Notes under the pieces: model-generated
What the model saw: the letters and a program-made list of their open reading frames with translations, nothing else
What the model was told of the DNA's origin: nothing
Databases searched by the model: none
Program-made: the position numbers and the translations under genes
From: Osmia lignaria lignaria
Taxonomy: Eukaryota > Arthropoda > Insecta > Hymenoptera > Megachilidae
Direction: 5' to 3'
Length of the DNA: 64,000 nucleotides
Assembly: GCF_051020975.1 (NCBI RefSeq)
Contig: NC_135037.1
Coordinates: 3,286,001 to 3,350,000 of the forward strand
Shown: piece after piece, positions 14,041 through 27,100 of the stretch
How positions within the stretch are numbered: the stretch's first letter is position 1
Layout: each line of letters opens with the position of its first letter

Positions 14041-15470
14041 CCAGAATTTTGCGAGCCATCGAAAGGGTAACAAGTCGAGAGTTTGAGAGGGCATTATTGC
14101 GAGTTGCGTTGCGAGCGTCCACATCGAGTTGCCGAAATTTTCTATTTATACTATTTCGTTTCAATAAATCATATACTAAACTATAAGGCAATGCTTATTT
14201 TCAACACTACCTTTCCTCGCGTTTTCCCGACCTCTACTCGAGAGAACAATATCCGTGGCTATTAGCGTGAATTTTTTGCTAGATAGCGGAAAATTCACGT
14301 ACACGCGGTAGGCGTGACCAGAGCGGAGAGGCAGAGATCGGTTCAGCTCCTTAACGAGCCACCTTTTGTCCAGCAGGGCGAATGGTTCGACCGACGAATG
14401 GAAGGGTCAGAGGGGAACGAAGAGAAGAACGAGCGTCGTTTGTCACGTGGACCGTACGATCCACGTACGACGATTTACTTCGACCGTCCTGGGAACGGTT
14501 CATTACCGAGCAAATAGTCCGGCGTGCCGCGATATTGATCTTATTTTCCGCTTTCCACCTGGACGGTTATTTATTTTTGCGTTCGACGCCGTTCGCTCTA
14601 TTATTGGGTCGTTGACAGGTGTCCTGGGCTAAGGTTTATGACATCGTCAAGAATCGATGATCGGTTTAAGTTCGATTTACCGCGTTGACATTTCCAGGGG
14701 AATACGGAGATTCTCGTATATCGGGTACATTAAAAGTGAGCGAGGATTCGCCTTCGCTTAGAGATATATTTTTACACTGCTAATCAGATTATCACTGACC
14801 GAAGCCTCGTTGTTTTCTCGACGCGAAATAAGTTAAAGATAGAGTAAAGGGAAGACTTTCAACGAGATTGATTTTAAGTGTTTAGTCAAGGCTGTTTCGA
14901 AGGCGTTTCAACTTAGTTTCTAGGAACAACGTGAGCTTCGTAAATAGTGTAGGAGAGAGGGAGGTCTTGGATCATTTAATCAAGCCTTTGCTCTATCGGA
15001 AACGCGTCAGTTTGTTGAAGCAGCCGACTTGGAGGAACTTCGAAATTCAATCAGCTCGGTTTGTGTGGTTACCATGAATATATCAGTTATGTACTTCAAT
15101 AATAAAATATAACATTTTAACTGATTAAAATTTGAAAAAATAATTATTTACGTAAAAATGGTGAGGCAGTTAGAAGTTATAAAGTATTCTATAGACCCAA
15201 TGGTCGACGAGGTTCTTTCAAAAGGGTCGTTCTATTTTTCATCAGTTCAGTGCCCTAATGAACTGCAATAACTTGCGACCGCGGTTCATTAATGGTGCAC
15301 GCCAACTGCGTTTAAACTACGTTTCGTTAATTCGAGTCCCGGCGAACTAACGTCGATTTCCATGGAACAGAAAATCGCGGAGAAATCATTGGGAAAAAAA
15401 TCGCGGAATTTTCGAGTTCCGACGAGTGGCTCCGTCCAGTCGTAACTCGTAGAATAATGAAAATACTTAC

Positions 15471-15556
15471 GGGCTAACGACGGTCGGAAATGGATTGCTC
15501 GCTGATAACTCAGAATCGCCTCCTCGTAATTTTTCCTGCCCTGCTGTAAGATTCCC
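15471..15556 (-). CDS. TMTC2: TMTC2-like exon e: second TPR (micro-exon)
   Basis: This short 86 bp exon has one base completing Leu from exon d, 28 codons, and one base of a split Gln codon. It reads GILQQGRKNYEEAILSYQRA and then IHFRPSLA, the body of the second TPR. With exon d the repeat starts HYNLGILQQG and aligns with the second TPR of vertebrate TMTC2 (NLGLLLQ context). The acceptor is gaatttttctgtttcag with a good pyrimidine tract; the donor is GCCC|gtaagt. It lies alone between introns of 23.3 and 13.8 kb. The phase fit on both sides and the motif continuity are the main support, because a segment this short could not be called on length. Confidence 0.9.
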
Positions 15557-18500
15557 CTGAAACAGAAAAATTCAAAATCATTAGTGAATTTGCAGAGCTT
15601 ACAGCAGACTTAGTACAGTAAGTAAAGTATTCGTAGTATTTCAGGCGATCGATGCTGAGAAGGTGTACAACGGAAAGGGTGAACAGGAAAATGGAAAACT
15701 TTTGATCTTATCCGTGTTGCAAATCTCGCGTTTAAAAATTCGTTTTTCAACACCCGGTAATCTCGAGCCTCTGTCGTTCTCCAAAATCATGAAACACGTC
15801 GACGAAACGTTGTCGAGCCGCGATTAAAACTCGTTCAAGTGTTTCTTTTTTCCCCATGGATAACAATCTCTCTTTCTCTCTCGTATCCCTGGACGACGAA
15901 CGATTAATCATCCTTCGAACAATGTCACTCTCAGAAACGATAAAAATATTACTTGTCAACCCGATGACTTATCGTGGAAAAGTCGAGCGGCGTAACGAGC
16001 GAACATGGGCACGGTACAGGTAGTGCCAATAAACGAACTTTATAACGGTTACACGCGGACCCGCGTGCCACGATGGCACATATTTTAGGAGAAAAAATTC
16101 ATTTTAACGCGCCGGTGATTAATCTTTTCTCGAACGTTGTCGCTCAACGGACGATGAAAATATCACTTGTCACAAGGGTGCGAGCGAGGGTTGAAAAGAG
16201 ACGAAAACCTAGGATGATTTACCGAGACTGGCTATTTCGCGCTTTTATCGCTAATATTTTGCCCCGAAAAAACGGAAGCGGACGATATCGTTCACTGTTA
16301 TTCTTCTACGATCGAGGCGTTCCATTATTTTTCTTACTCCTCGTCAAAGACGAAGATAGTCGGATGATTCGTGAACGATCGACCGATTCGCCAATCGAGC
16401 ATGTCTGCTCGACTTTAGAGAGTAAGGGGTGAGAGAGAGAAGGTCGGGAACACGGGGGTAGAGAATCAGGGGTGCGTGTCCTGTGGTCGATCGATAATTC
16501 ATGGTTTCATAACCGTCAATCGTCCACGGTTAATGTTTCCGTGTATGGAATGTTTCGGTAAGGTTCCTTTGATCGTTCACCAGGAACGAGCTGCAGTAAC
16601 TTTTGCAAAAATATTGCAATAAAAACGTAGAAATTTGATTTCCATCGCGAAATATTTTGAAAAAGCGTTAACGACCCTTAAAGAGACAGAAATCACGGAG
16701 GTACAGTTTCGCTAACAATTGTAATTACTCTGAAAGTACGTCGAGGATCGCGATCGCAAAGTACGTGCCTCGTTCGCGTGGAATTTCATTATTTTAACCG
16801 GATAGAAAAATCCGATTCGCATCGTTTTAACTTGTTCCGGCCGCCGTAAAAAAGTTATACTAATGACACGCTTTGTGAGCGTTCGAGCGACTGAAACGAA
16901 AAAAAAAGAGCTACCTTGCGGTCCGGAAGCGACAGAGTAGAAGAAGACAGATAGGAATAAGGATACTTCCTTTTCGACCAAGCATTCCAGCTTGCTTCAG
17001 AGGAGTTTTCCTGTTCGTTAACGAGACGCCACTCTGCGTTCGTTAATTTTCAAGATGAATATTCGCGCGATATATAATGGACTGTTTTTCCTTTCTCACT
17101 TTCGCTATCTATTACGATCGTCCACGGTTTCCCTAAATTCAAGAAAGGTTAATATCTGTCGGTCGTTTTTCCTTGAAATTCTAGTTTGAAAAAAGACTCG
17201 TACAAGTTGCTGCTGCCGACGCAACAAAAGACTTGTCTAGCACTCGAACGAACGCGAGTCCGGCAATTTCTGTCGCAGATAGAATCGCGTATTGTTCCCG
17301 GTGTACTCGTATTCGCGAAAGCTGTTTCGATTCGTAGGGGGGTTTCGAATCGCGCTTATTTCGAGTGGCTTTACGTTCGCGGGATGGACGGCCGCGCGCG
17401 TCGGGTTGCGGATAAACGGTGGACGGATCGATCGTTAAAATAAATACATTGTCGAAACGCATTGTTCGAGCCCTTCGCTCTATTATTTGCCGCGCCGTTC
17501 GCGCCGCGTAACGAGCCATGTAACGACATTTCGCAACAAGCATTCGCGGCTTTGTGCGATCTCGAGCCTCGATGACAAAGCGAGCTTCGAATATTCCTGG
17601 CGGCGCACCGCGTCGCTCGTCGAGAATTTTATTCCATGGCTGAGAGATGCGTTGGCGCAACAAAAGCTGAAGCATCCTGAAAAACGATACGAAAATGGAG
17701 GAAAAAACGAAAGCAAAAGGGCGAGTGATATTTCGTCGAGAGAGAAACGAAATATCCGTCTGTTTAGGTGTTGGATGAATAAAATAACGGAGGGTATAAA
17801 GTAATTTGTTGCTCTTACCATCGTTCTCTTTAACCTTAATACCCTTCTAGATCCTTTACTGTAAATCAACCGCTTAAATAACAAATTTCTCAATCCTGCG
17901 TTCCTTTTGAAGGGCGCTTTTTCAAAATAGAAAAGTTATTATTATCGATCGCCTATCGCGACAACAATACTCTTAGCTAGATGTTTGCTTCCTTTCGACG
18001 GATCGAACTTTGCGTTTCAAAAGTAAAGGTAATCGCATTAGCGGCTGTCGGGCCGAAAGAATCACCCTCGATAGTAATAAATTGCAAGAGAACCAAGCCG
18101 TCACGTTACGACGTACGAGACAAACACGTGGCTGTCTTTTTCGCTTTCCCTACGATCTACGACTCTTGGCGAATTGGAAACAACAGCCATCGCCTTAATG
18201 GTCTGCCAAGTTCCACATGGAATACAGTTACGTTGAATTTATTTACGAGAACAAACGTTAACATCGTTTCCAAAGAACGATCGGTTATCGTTAAATGTTT
18301 CCTTAGACTATAAGAGAGCGTTTGAAACTTTGACCTAGCGTTACGAGGAAGATCGTTGTTTTGTCGACAACAGGCACGGTACCGGAATATTTTCATCCAC
18401 GATGATACGCTCGACCAGCGTTTCCTATAAGCGCGTCACACGTATCGTCGCCCCCGTTATTTAGCCCCAGCACGCAACTCCACGCTTGCCATGGTATTTT

Positions 18501-21500
18501 CAGTTTCGAAGCCACGCTGATATTTCGTCGCTCGATGTTTGCTCGACACGATATCGACTCCAGTAACCTTCCTCGTGGTTCGTTTATCGGTCGAACCGTT
18601 ATGCTATATAGTAAGAGAAAATTCGAGCAACTGACACGTGGAGTATTTCTATTGACGTCAGGAATTTAAAACAAAATGGGTACTTGGAAACTTTTGCCTA
18701 CGTTATCTTTCCCAATCGATAAAAAAAAAATTTAATATTTTGTTAAATTCCCCTCATAAAATGAAACATCTTTCATATAAAACATTTTTCGATATTCTCA
18801 ATAATTAGAGAGATAATTGGGCGCGTACGCTTAAGTCTGACATATTACAGGTACTTCTACTGCGCCAGTAGTATCGATCAGCGATCACCGCGCGTTACAT
18901 GGCCGGCGCGGCGATTAACGAAGCGGGCTCATGGATTTCAGAGAGTTGTTAGTCGTTAATGACAGGAATTACGGTACGAGTAAAAATCCCAATAAAGAGA
19001 GCCGAGTTTATCGCGGTAACGAGTCTGACTAGCGACGCGCGATACTACTGGGGATCTCGTACGCCGAATGGCAGCCGATAACTCGTACGTTCGCGACGCA
19101 TTGTTCACCCCACGAATATTTGATGTATCTGTAATTATCGCTGGCGAATATTGCACGGAGTGTCCGATAATGGTAGTCCCAGAGTAACAGGTGCACGGTA
19201 ATAAGCTCCGGTGCTACTGAAATTACTCGACGTTCGATATTCGTTGAACGGATCGAGCGTCGAATACTTTTCCGCAATGAAACCGCGTAAAATGGAGCCG
19301 GCTACGAAAATGTCGATTCCATCGAATTCCCTTGAGGGTGAAAATCGAATACGTTTTTACACGGTTCGTCCGTTCAAGCCAAAGGATGCCATTAATTTTT
19401 TAAATTGCTAAGTCAGCTCGAAATCTGTGTTAGATCGAAAAGCGTAACGCCGACGTTGTATCCGGTTTTATTTTTAAACGAAGGTGTCCTTCGGGGTGAC
19501 ACATTTGTGCCAGCGATTCTGGGTCAAGATCGCTTCGAGTGCTCGCACGTAGTTCCATTTACGGTGACATTACCCATAATTTCTACCGGGAAACCGACAT
19601 CGATTTCCATTAAGGAGACTCCATGTAACCTTCAACCTTTCGGAAAGGTACAATGGAGCAAGGCAGACCTGAATAGCACGGCTGTAAGAATAGATTCGCG
19701 GCATGGAAAAGGATTCGAGTATACTTAAATATTTTACTTTGCTTTTCATCCTTTCAAAGGATTAACAAAGTGTTAACGCAATCAAAGCCGGTGTCTACAA
19801 GAAAATCGACTGTCCTAATGTAATCCGATCGGCACAGCGTTGTGCAGCGAAATCAATTTCAGCGTGTCTCGATCGGCTGGCCATTGAGAGGAGGATGGCG
19901 CCGCGTTGATGACCGTCATCGCCATTGTCGTTGCCGACGCTGTCGGCGTCAGCTTCGACATCAGCTGTCAGCATTGCTTCATCGAGCGGGATGCTATTGT
20001 CGTCGACGTTCTTCTCGACGTCGTTGCGGTCGTATCGACGTACGTTCCGGCCGACAACATACGAGCACGAAAACGACCGTCGAGTCCGAAAGATTCACCG
20101 ACCAGTTTCAACTGTACGGCCGGTCCTTTTCGTCCTTTCCGCTCGTTACGCCGCTCGTATTATCCTGCAAGATTGACGGTTCGAGAGAGGACCGGCTCCG
20201 TTCGACGAGGTCCGATAATTGGATCTTTCCAACGGCGTTACGCCGTTTCCGAAACGTAACGAGCTACGATTTACGACCCCGGGGTGTTTTAACGATCCTC
20301 CCCTACCCTTTTAGAGAAGAACCCTCGATGGTTCAAGATGTTGCAATCGAAATCGTTGGGGTTCGTATCCCGACATCTTACCACGTTTCACAAGTACCTA
20401 TAAAATTATCACCCTATCTACCGGGGAATTTAATTAATTACCTTTGTTTGGAAAAATCAACAGTATGGATCCGACGTCGTTCCGTTCGCTAATTGATAGC
20501 TCGAGGACCTATAACAGGGAATCCCGATCGATCTTAATGAAACTAATACCGACGTTAAAGTTCGAGGAGCAGAGTAAAGTATGAAATCTTGGTGAAACTT
20601 TCCACGAGGAAATCTCTCGCGCAATCTTGCGAGTTCCGAGAAGCGTTTCGCCTCGTTCCAACCCGTTTCTGATTCACAGAGATCTCGCGGCGGAACGCCG
20701 GCACTAATTCGAATCCGCACGATTCTCCGTGAGATCTTGCCGTGGTCTCTCGCGGTGTGGCGCGTAGCCGCAGAAAGTTTCGAGTGAGCCAAGCATGCGG
20801 GGTCGGAGAACTCGGAATCCACCCTCTACGGGCTGCAGAAAGAACGACCACGAGAATCGAGCGCGTGGAGCGGAAGGAAAGGAGTCTGGGTAAACGAGGA
20901 AGAAGCAGCTGGCTCTGGCTATCTCCAGGCAGGGAAAAGAGAAAAAAAAAAAGATATCCGTAATAGGCGACTGTAAAAAATAATTGAGAGAAGAAGACGG
21001 GAATAGAGGAGAGAAATGAAAGGAAGAGGACAAGGTAGAGCAATTGTGTTGGTTGCGGTGGCCGCTGGAAACGCGATTCACGCTCGTCGAAACCGATCGA
21101 TGCACCGAGTCGACAGCTGCGGCTGCAGCTGCAAGTGGTACTAAAGCTGCAAGCTTCGCCGAAGAAGCGAGAGCGTTCTATCGGGACTCTCGGTTCGATA
21201 CCGATACTTAACAAAATTATCCACGCTCGTCTGCTATCTTTTCAAGGATATTATTTAAAATAACAAAAGCAATTGAAGAACCCGTAGAAATTCGCAGTAT
21301 GCGCAAACATAACGACACGACGCGACGTTTATCGCGGCAGTGTTCGCGCGTTACACGCTTCGCGTATCCAGCAGCGAAGGGATCCATTCTTCCAGCACGC
21401 TTCGTCGACTTCTCTCGGTTTTTTCGAATTTTCACGCTCGCACGCTGAAGGTTGCTTCCGGAACGGGAGGCTCACTCGAGCGGAGCTTTGGTCGTTCGAT

Positions 21501-24156
21501 CGATCGGCCGTGCGAGAGGGACGGAAGAACGGGTCGTTCTATAAATTTTTGATTAACGCGCGTGACCGAGTTTCACGCGAGTCTAGGAGGAAAATGCCGT
21601 TAACGACGCGATAAAGCGAGACGCGAATCGATCAACGCTCGTCGACGTGCCACTCGATTGATACAACCGACGATCGAACCGACATCGCTTTTTCCTCCAT
21701 CTTTCTGTCATCCTCTTTGCTCGTTCCCCGGTGTTTACGGCTTTTGAACGCTTCTCGATCGGTCTAAAGTGCCCTCGAGCGGATCCGCGACAGCCTCGTA
21801 TCGGCATGTTCCTCGCGAAACCTGTAAATGACAGGTGTGTAACGAATGGCTTGATTAATTTCTTCCACCACGATGATCGATCCTGGCTCAAGTTTTTCAT
21901 TTGTCGCGGAAAGATCGAATTCACGGGCAGCTCGAAATTTGTACCTCTGCTACATTTGCTCTCATCCTTCCAATCGGCGACGACTTTCCCCCTCGGCCTC
22001 TCGAACCCGGGAAGCTTGCCAAGAATCTACGGATGGAGCAGCTGGTCCCACGAGAGGGTGAAATCCGCTTGAAAAACGCAGAGGCCACACGAGGACGTAT
22101 CGACGGCCATATTCTTCGAGGGCCATCGTTCGTTATCGAGCATGGATTTTCTTTTTCCGCGCGGCTCGCCTTCCACGGCAATCCCAATTTACCGGTATTC
22201 AAAACGGCCCAATAACTGCCTCGAGCACGGCTTTTTTTATTAGCTACGAGATCGCCGATCTCCATGTATGCATGTATGCACAGGACCAGCCAGTTTTACG
22301 CTCCAATCGGAGCTCAAGTTTAATGCTTCCCTTCGATATTTCCTGATACTTTGAAATTTATCCGCGATGCAGCGTATTTTTCGTTAAATTGCGGTGGATG
22401 GTCATTCGCGGTTCGAGTTGAAGATAACAAAGCGTGAAGAGGGAAAAGACAACGTTCGGTGTTATCTCAATTGAAGCGGAAGAAAGTGAAGGAGTAGGAG
22501 ACGAGAGGACGAAGCATCGTCGAACCGAGAAATATATTCGTCTGTTTGGAAGCCGTTAACGTACCTGCTTACGTTTATGCGGCCCCTTGGGCTTGCCTCT
22601 TTCTTGTTTTCGCCGCTTATTGGGCAAGTTTTCAGACGGGAGCGTCGTATCGGGGGCGCCTCGGAGTTTACCGAGTTCCTTCGTCGTTTGCAAAGTAAAT
22701 CGTGCGCGTTTCAACCCACCCTCGTCCCTTCCTTCCTCTTTTCTTTTCCCTTCGAACCATTGTGTTCTATCGCGAACAACGTGCGACTCTTCTTCGACGT
22801 CGATTTTTCGCGTCGTTTCTCCACGACACTCGGGAAGTTTTGCGTAGGAAATCGGTCGCACGATTACACCGCATACTGGAAGTACGTACGATAGGAGGAA
22901 CGAGGAATACTGCAAGTACGCTCGAGAGACGCTCGACGATGGGTTCGATGCATTCATGATCGTTTGTTGGGTCGGATTCAATTTCGCTCGGCCGGTCGAA
23001 GCCAAATTGGCTGGTCTGTCGGTCTGAAAATTATGCTTCCCGCATGGCCGCTCCGTCTTCGTCGCTTATTGCGATCGGTTTCGTTACATTTCTAAGCGAC
23101 GGTAAAGCTTTCGTTCTTTAATTCATCGGAGATCGTGATTCGCGAAGGTCATTTATCATTTGCTTTAAAGAATTACACTCCGTTCTCTCGACATCGTATC
23201 ACCTGAGAAATAATTAAACTACCCCCGGAGCAAAACAATTTCAACAGCCACGTTCCAAGTTACGAAAGAAAAGCCAACATCACCGTCTATTCGAACTTTA
23301 AAACCCCACGAGCGAAACGTGCGAGTCACGGTAAGTCGGATTACAAGAACAGAACGAAAAAGTCACCGATCCCCTACGACCGTTATTAATTACCTTTCTC
23401 CCGAGCCGTTTGCAATGTTCACGCTTCGAATTCTTTCCAATTCCTCTCACGTTCCCAACATCGTTTACACCTATGCAACTCACACACGTAGCGCCACCCT
23501 TTCGCGAGCTAAGACCCAATTTCATTCGCGTGTTCGGACTCAAATTACCTTCCGACTCCCGACGGAATACCCGTTAATAACGACTTTGGCGAGCAAGGTG
23601 GCCTGGCCAGAGGAGGGTGCGAGGGGTGGGTGGTAAAGAGGGATGCGCCACCGTGGATCGGTTTGACCCGGACGATGAATAAGGAGACGGGTCAGAGAAC
23701 GTTGAAACCTATTATTCCAACGAATTCGACGGAAAGAGGGAAGACCGAGGACAACGCAAGGGGTTGGGGGGAGGAGGGTGGCCGAGAAAGAGAACGCCAT
23801 TGGGTTCGCGCTAATTTTACATCGCTTAAAATTTATAGACGGGATGTTAAGGCGCTTATTAAGGCAGAGCTCGAGCACCATCTAAGGTTCCGTAAGTTTC
23901 ACCGCGAAGCTTCCGAGTAATGGCTGCTGCTCGAGGACCGCGTCACAAATTAGTCCCTTTCCCTCTCCGTTCCGTTTCTTCGATCTACCCTCCTCCTCTT
24001 TCCCTCATCTACTCATAAGTTTTCTCATAAGACGAGAGTTTTCGACAAGCACGGGTAGTTTCTTGCAGCTTTGGTCCAGCCGTCCTGATAGGGGGTTGCA
24101 AACTCGTTAAACCGCGCCACGATCGTGGCGACTCCTTCCCCGGGTTTGTTTCCCTC

Positions 24157-24172
24157 TTTTTTTTTTTTTTTT
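24157..24172 (+). repeat. Poly-T run of 16
   Basis: A homopolymer within the large intron; no associated element seen. Confidence 0.85.
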
Positions 24173-27100
24173 CGTTCGTTGCCAGGAGTGAAAAAGTTCT
24201 GCTGTCGAACGAAAGAATTCGGCTCGCGCGTTTCCGTGAAAACTCTACCGTTGTCGGAATTTTTCGTTGAAAATTCTCGCTGTCAAAACGTGACAACGAA
24301 CGACGAAAAACAAGGGAGAAACTGCCCACCGTTTGACTCGACTCTTCGCCACCGATTGTCGCGTGAATAAAAAAAAGATAAAAAAATCGTTCGTCGAACA
24401 GGAATTTCATGAAACGACATTCAATTTTTGGTCGAACGATCGATCGTTCGGTATTGAATTATTAGAGAACGTGAAAGCGTTCGTGTTTCGGTTTTCGACA
24501 AGAAAAGGAAGGAAAAACGAACAGCAGGGGGCTTATAAAATATTTACCCATTGTTCTTGATTTCACCAGCACCTGGGAACCGGGCATTAATTCTGGAAAG
24601 CGAGCACAGGCAATAGGCTTCGATCCGGATCAGAGGATGTGCGTTCGACTATTACACGGTGAACCATATCCAAGGTAAGGGGAATGGATTTCAACTAACC
24701 TCACCAATGGGCTAACGGTTCGGGGCCATTGATGAATGAGATTAGAACAATAGCCTGATTTATCCCTTTACGGATCAGTGACAAATGAGCAGAACACTCG
24801 TGACCAGCTTCTCAGCCTAAATGGGCTCCTAATGCTGATTTGAATTGAGTATTACACTGTTACTGAGATATTACCAGAGTAATTGTTAAATATGAATTAC
24901 TATTGTTTCTGAATGTTAATCGAACGAGTAAAATATTGCAACGTGGTTACACGAACATTTCCGTAACGGTCCATATCATTGGAACGAAAATAATCGCAGC
25001 GATTCTCTTGGGGGTAGTAACTTGAAGAGTGAAAAACATTTTGCAAATAACAGTCGATGGTATTTTACCAGTCAATTTTTCTCTTCGTATTTCTAACGAA
25101 AACAGAGAGCCAGATTCTGTAGCGGATCGAATCGGACAGGGGAAAAGAATCACGGGGGTGGAGAAGGTTCGACCAGGCGAAACGGATGACCGAAGCGATT
25201 AGATCTGTCGCGGTGAACCAATTTAAATGGTTCCAGAATACCGTACGCAATTAGCAACCACCGTTTAAATCCGGGCCACATTATACGATCGGCAGATAGG
25301 CGTTCGATTTATCTTGTCGAGGGTGGTCGCTGCTGCTTTCGTCCCCGATTGTTTACCGATCCGGATACCCCTGGCATTTTTAATTAGCTCTTAATTACCG
25401 ACGCGTAAATACGAGGCGCGGACCCGTTAATGGCCGCGCGGATAACCTCGGTTAATGAAACGGAAAATTCGAACGGTAAATGTCACGGTTCGGGGGTGTA
25501 TAGGGAGGAGTACAACGAGGAAGTAACAGAGGATTCGTCGCTTGATGCAATTGCAGATTTCGCGCATTAATTCCACTGTGAGCGATAAGACGCGCGTTGC
25601 CTGTTCGCGCCGCGTAATTAAACCGCGATTCTCGTTAAACCTGGCTAATTAACGATGATAACCTTCGTGGAAAATTCGTTTGAAGGTAGAGCACTAAAGC
25701 AGACCGTTTAGTTATAGTTTTTGGATTTGAGGGAATTTCAATCGCGCATAGACCAACCCAAAATGTTCACCGCAAAAATCTAGAACATGCACGTCAAACG
25801 CGTTTTAGAAAATTTCCAAATACTCTTCACCGACCCGGTTTCACCCAAATCAACACAAAAAAGACCCACTACGAGATAAAGCCAATCATCGGTCTGTTCG
25901 CTTCGTCTATCAGGTTGCATAACAGAGCGGTTAACCCACTAGTAAAAAGTACTTTTCTAAAAGGGACCAATTCCAAGCTATGCACTTTTGCCATCTCTCT
26001 GTCCTTTATCTGTACCGATTGACGTATACGTACCGTAGAAATGTCCCTTTATTTTATATAAATCCTACGATAATCTTCCTTTTGACCAACGATTCCAAAC
26101 TCGTTTGTCAGTTTGTAAATTCAATATCCATAGAGTACGATCCAGAAATACTAATCAATTGATGTGCCGATCTATGAAAAGCGTATTGACCGTTGAACAA
26201 CGATCGGTAGACATAAATACACTCATGCGATTAGCCAAAACCGAATTCTAAACCTGTCAACGGAACGGTTCGATGACGCCCTACCGATACCCGATGACGA
26301 CCTTCCGGTCGAAACGAAGCTTTGAGCGTATCAACGCTTTGACCTCGCTATTCAATCTGCCTACAGCTTGCCGTTCGTGTCCATTCGCATAGTGGTTACG
26401 CGCGTGTGTGTATGTGGGTGTAGAGCATCGTGGAGCGTACGCACCGTTGGGATAGATATGGAAGAGACTGGTCCGGTGGGCGCATTATCCTGGTAATATC
26501 TGATGCTGCGAGACAAAGCTGCAAAGGGGATCGGTGTAGCGGCGTAACCAGTGGTCATTTGGCGGACGGTAATACCGTATGCGGGTCAGAATCGACCCCG
26601 GCCTTTGGATGTTTCACTTTGCTCGCGATCCGATTATCGGTACATTCGCTGGGGGCTTCAAACCGAGCATAGCGGGCTTTTCATAGGGAAAATGGTTATC
26701 TAGGGAAAGAATATCCTGAAAAATTCCTATGGACATCCTACGATTATGTCCTACGACTCGTATCTTTCTGCTATCCCTTTGGACGTTATTAAAAAAAGAC
26801 AAATGAAAATTGAATTGATGGCGAGTTTTCCAGTTGAATAACGAACGGAAGGGGTTGACAGTGGTTGAAGGGAGACGGATGGTGGGATGGTGGGTGGTGG
26901 AGGAATACAGAGCTGCGTGTACAGCGACCGCAGATGGGCTCGAAGACAGAGACAACGGCAGGGTTTAGCGGAAGGATAGAGAAATGTGTGTGCACCGTGC
27001 ACGTCTGTGTGTGTACAGTGGTCACCGAGTGGATTGGAGAGAGCGATAAGCGACAGGATCGAGGGAGGAACATAGAGGTGTGTGAATGGTAATCAAATCA

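Larger units (their letters stand above)
1624..15470 (-). other. 13.8 kb intron between exons e and f
   Basis: The intron is bounded by gtaagt (15470-15465) and tttacag (1627-1624 side). No coding exon was recognised in it; its longest open frames (up to about 147 codons, mostly overlapping on both strands) show no family motif. It contains a diverged direct repeat at 8.1-8.6 kb, a pyrimidine tract around 11.78-11.94 kb, a 24-T run at 13745-13768 and the hairpin/palindrome block at 13953-14040. The remainder is CpG-rich and AT-rich unique-looking sequence. Confidence 0.75.

Noticed and set aside
15325..15345. tRNA B-box-like TTCGAGTCCCGGCG
   Set aside because: No A-box or cloverleaf at the expected spacing upstream.
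20355..20378. tRNA T-arm-like GGGGTTCGTATCCC
   Set aside because: The stem-loop gives an 8-nt loop and no matching D-arm or acceptor stem was found.
20555..21214. Minus-strand open frame of 219 codons with hydrophobic stretches
   Set aside because: The hydrophobic stretches come from pyrimidine-rich sequence (TTCTTTTTT-like). No conserved motif, and competing frames on both strands.
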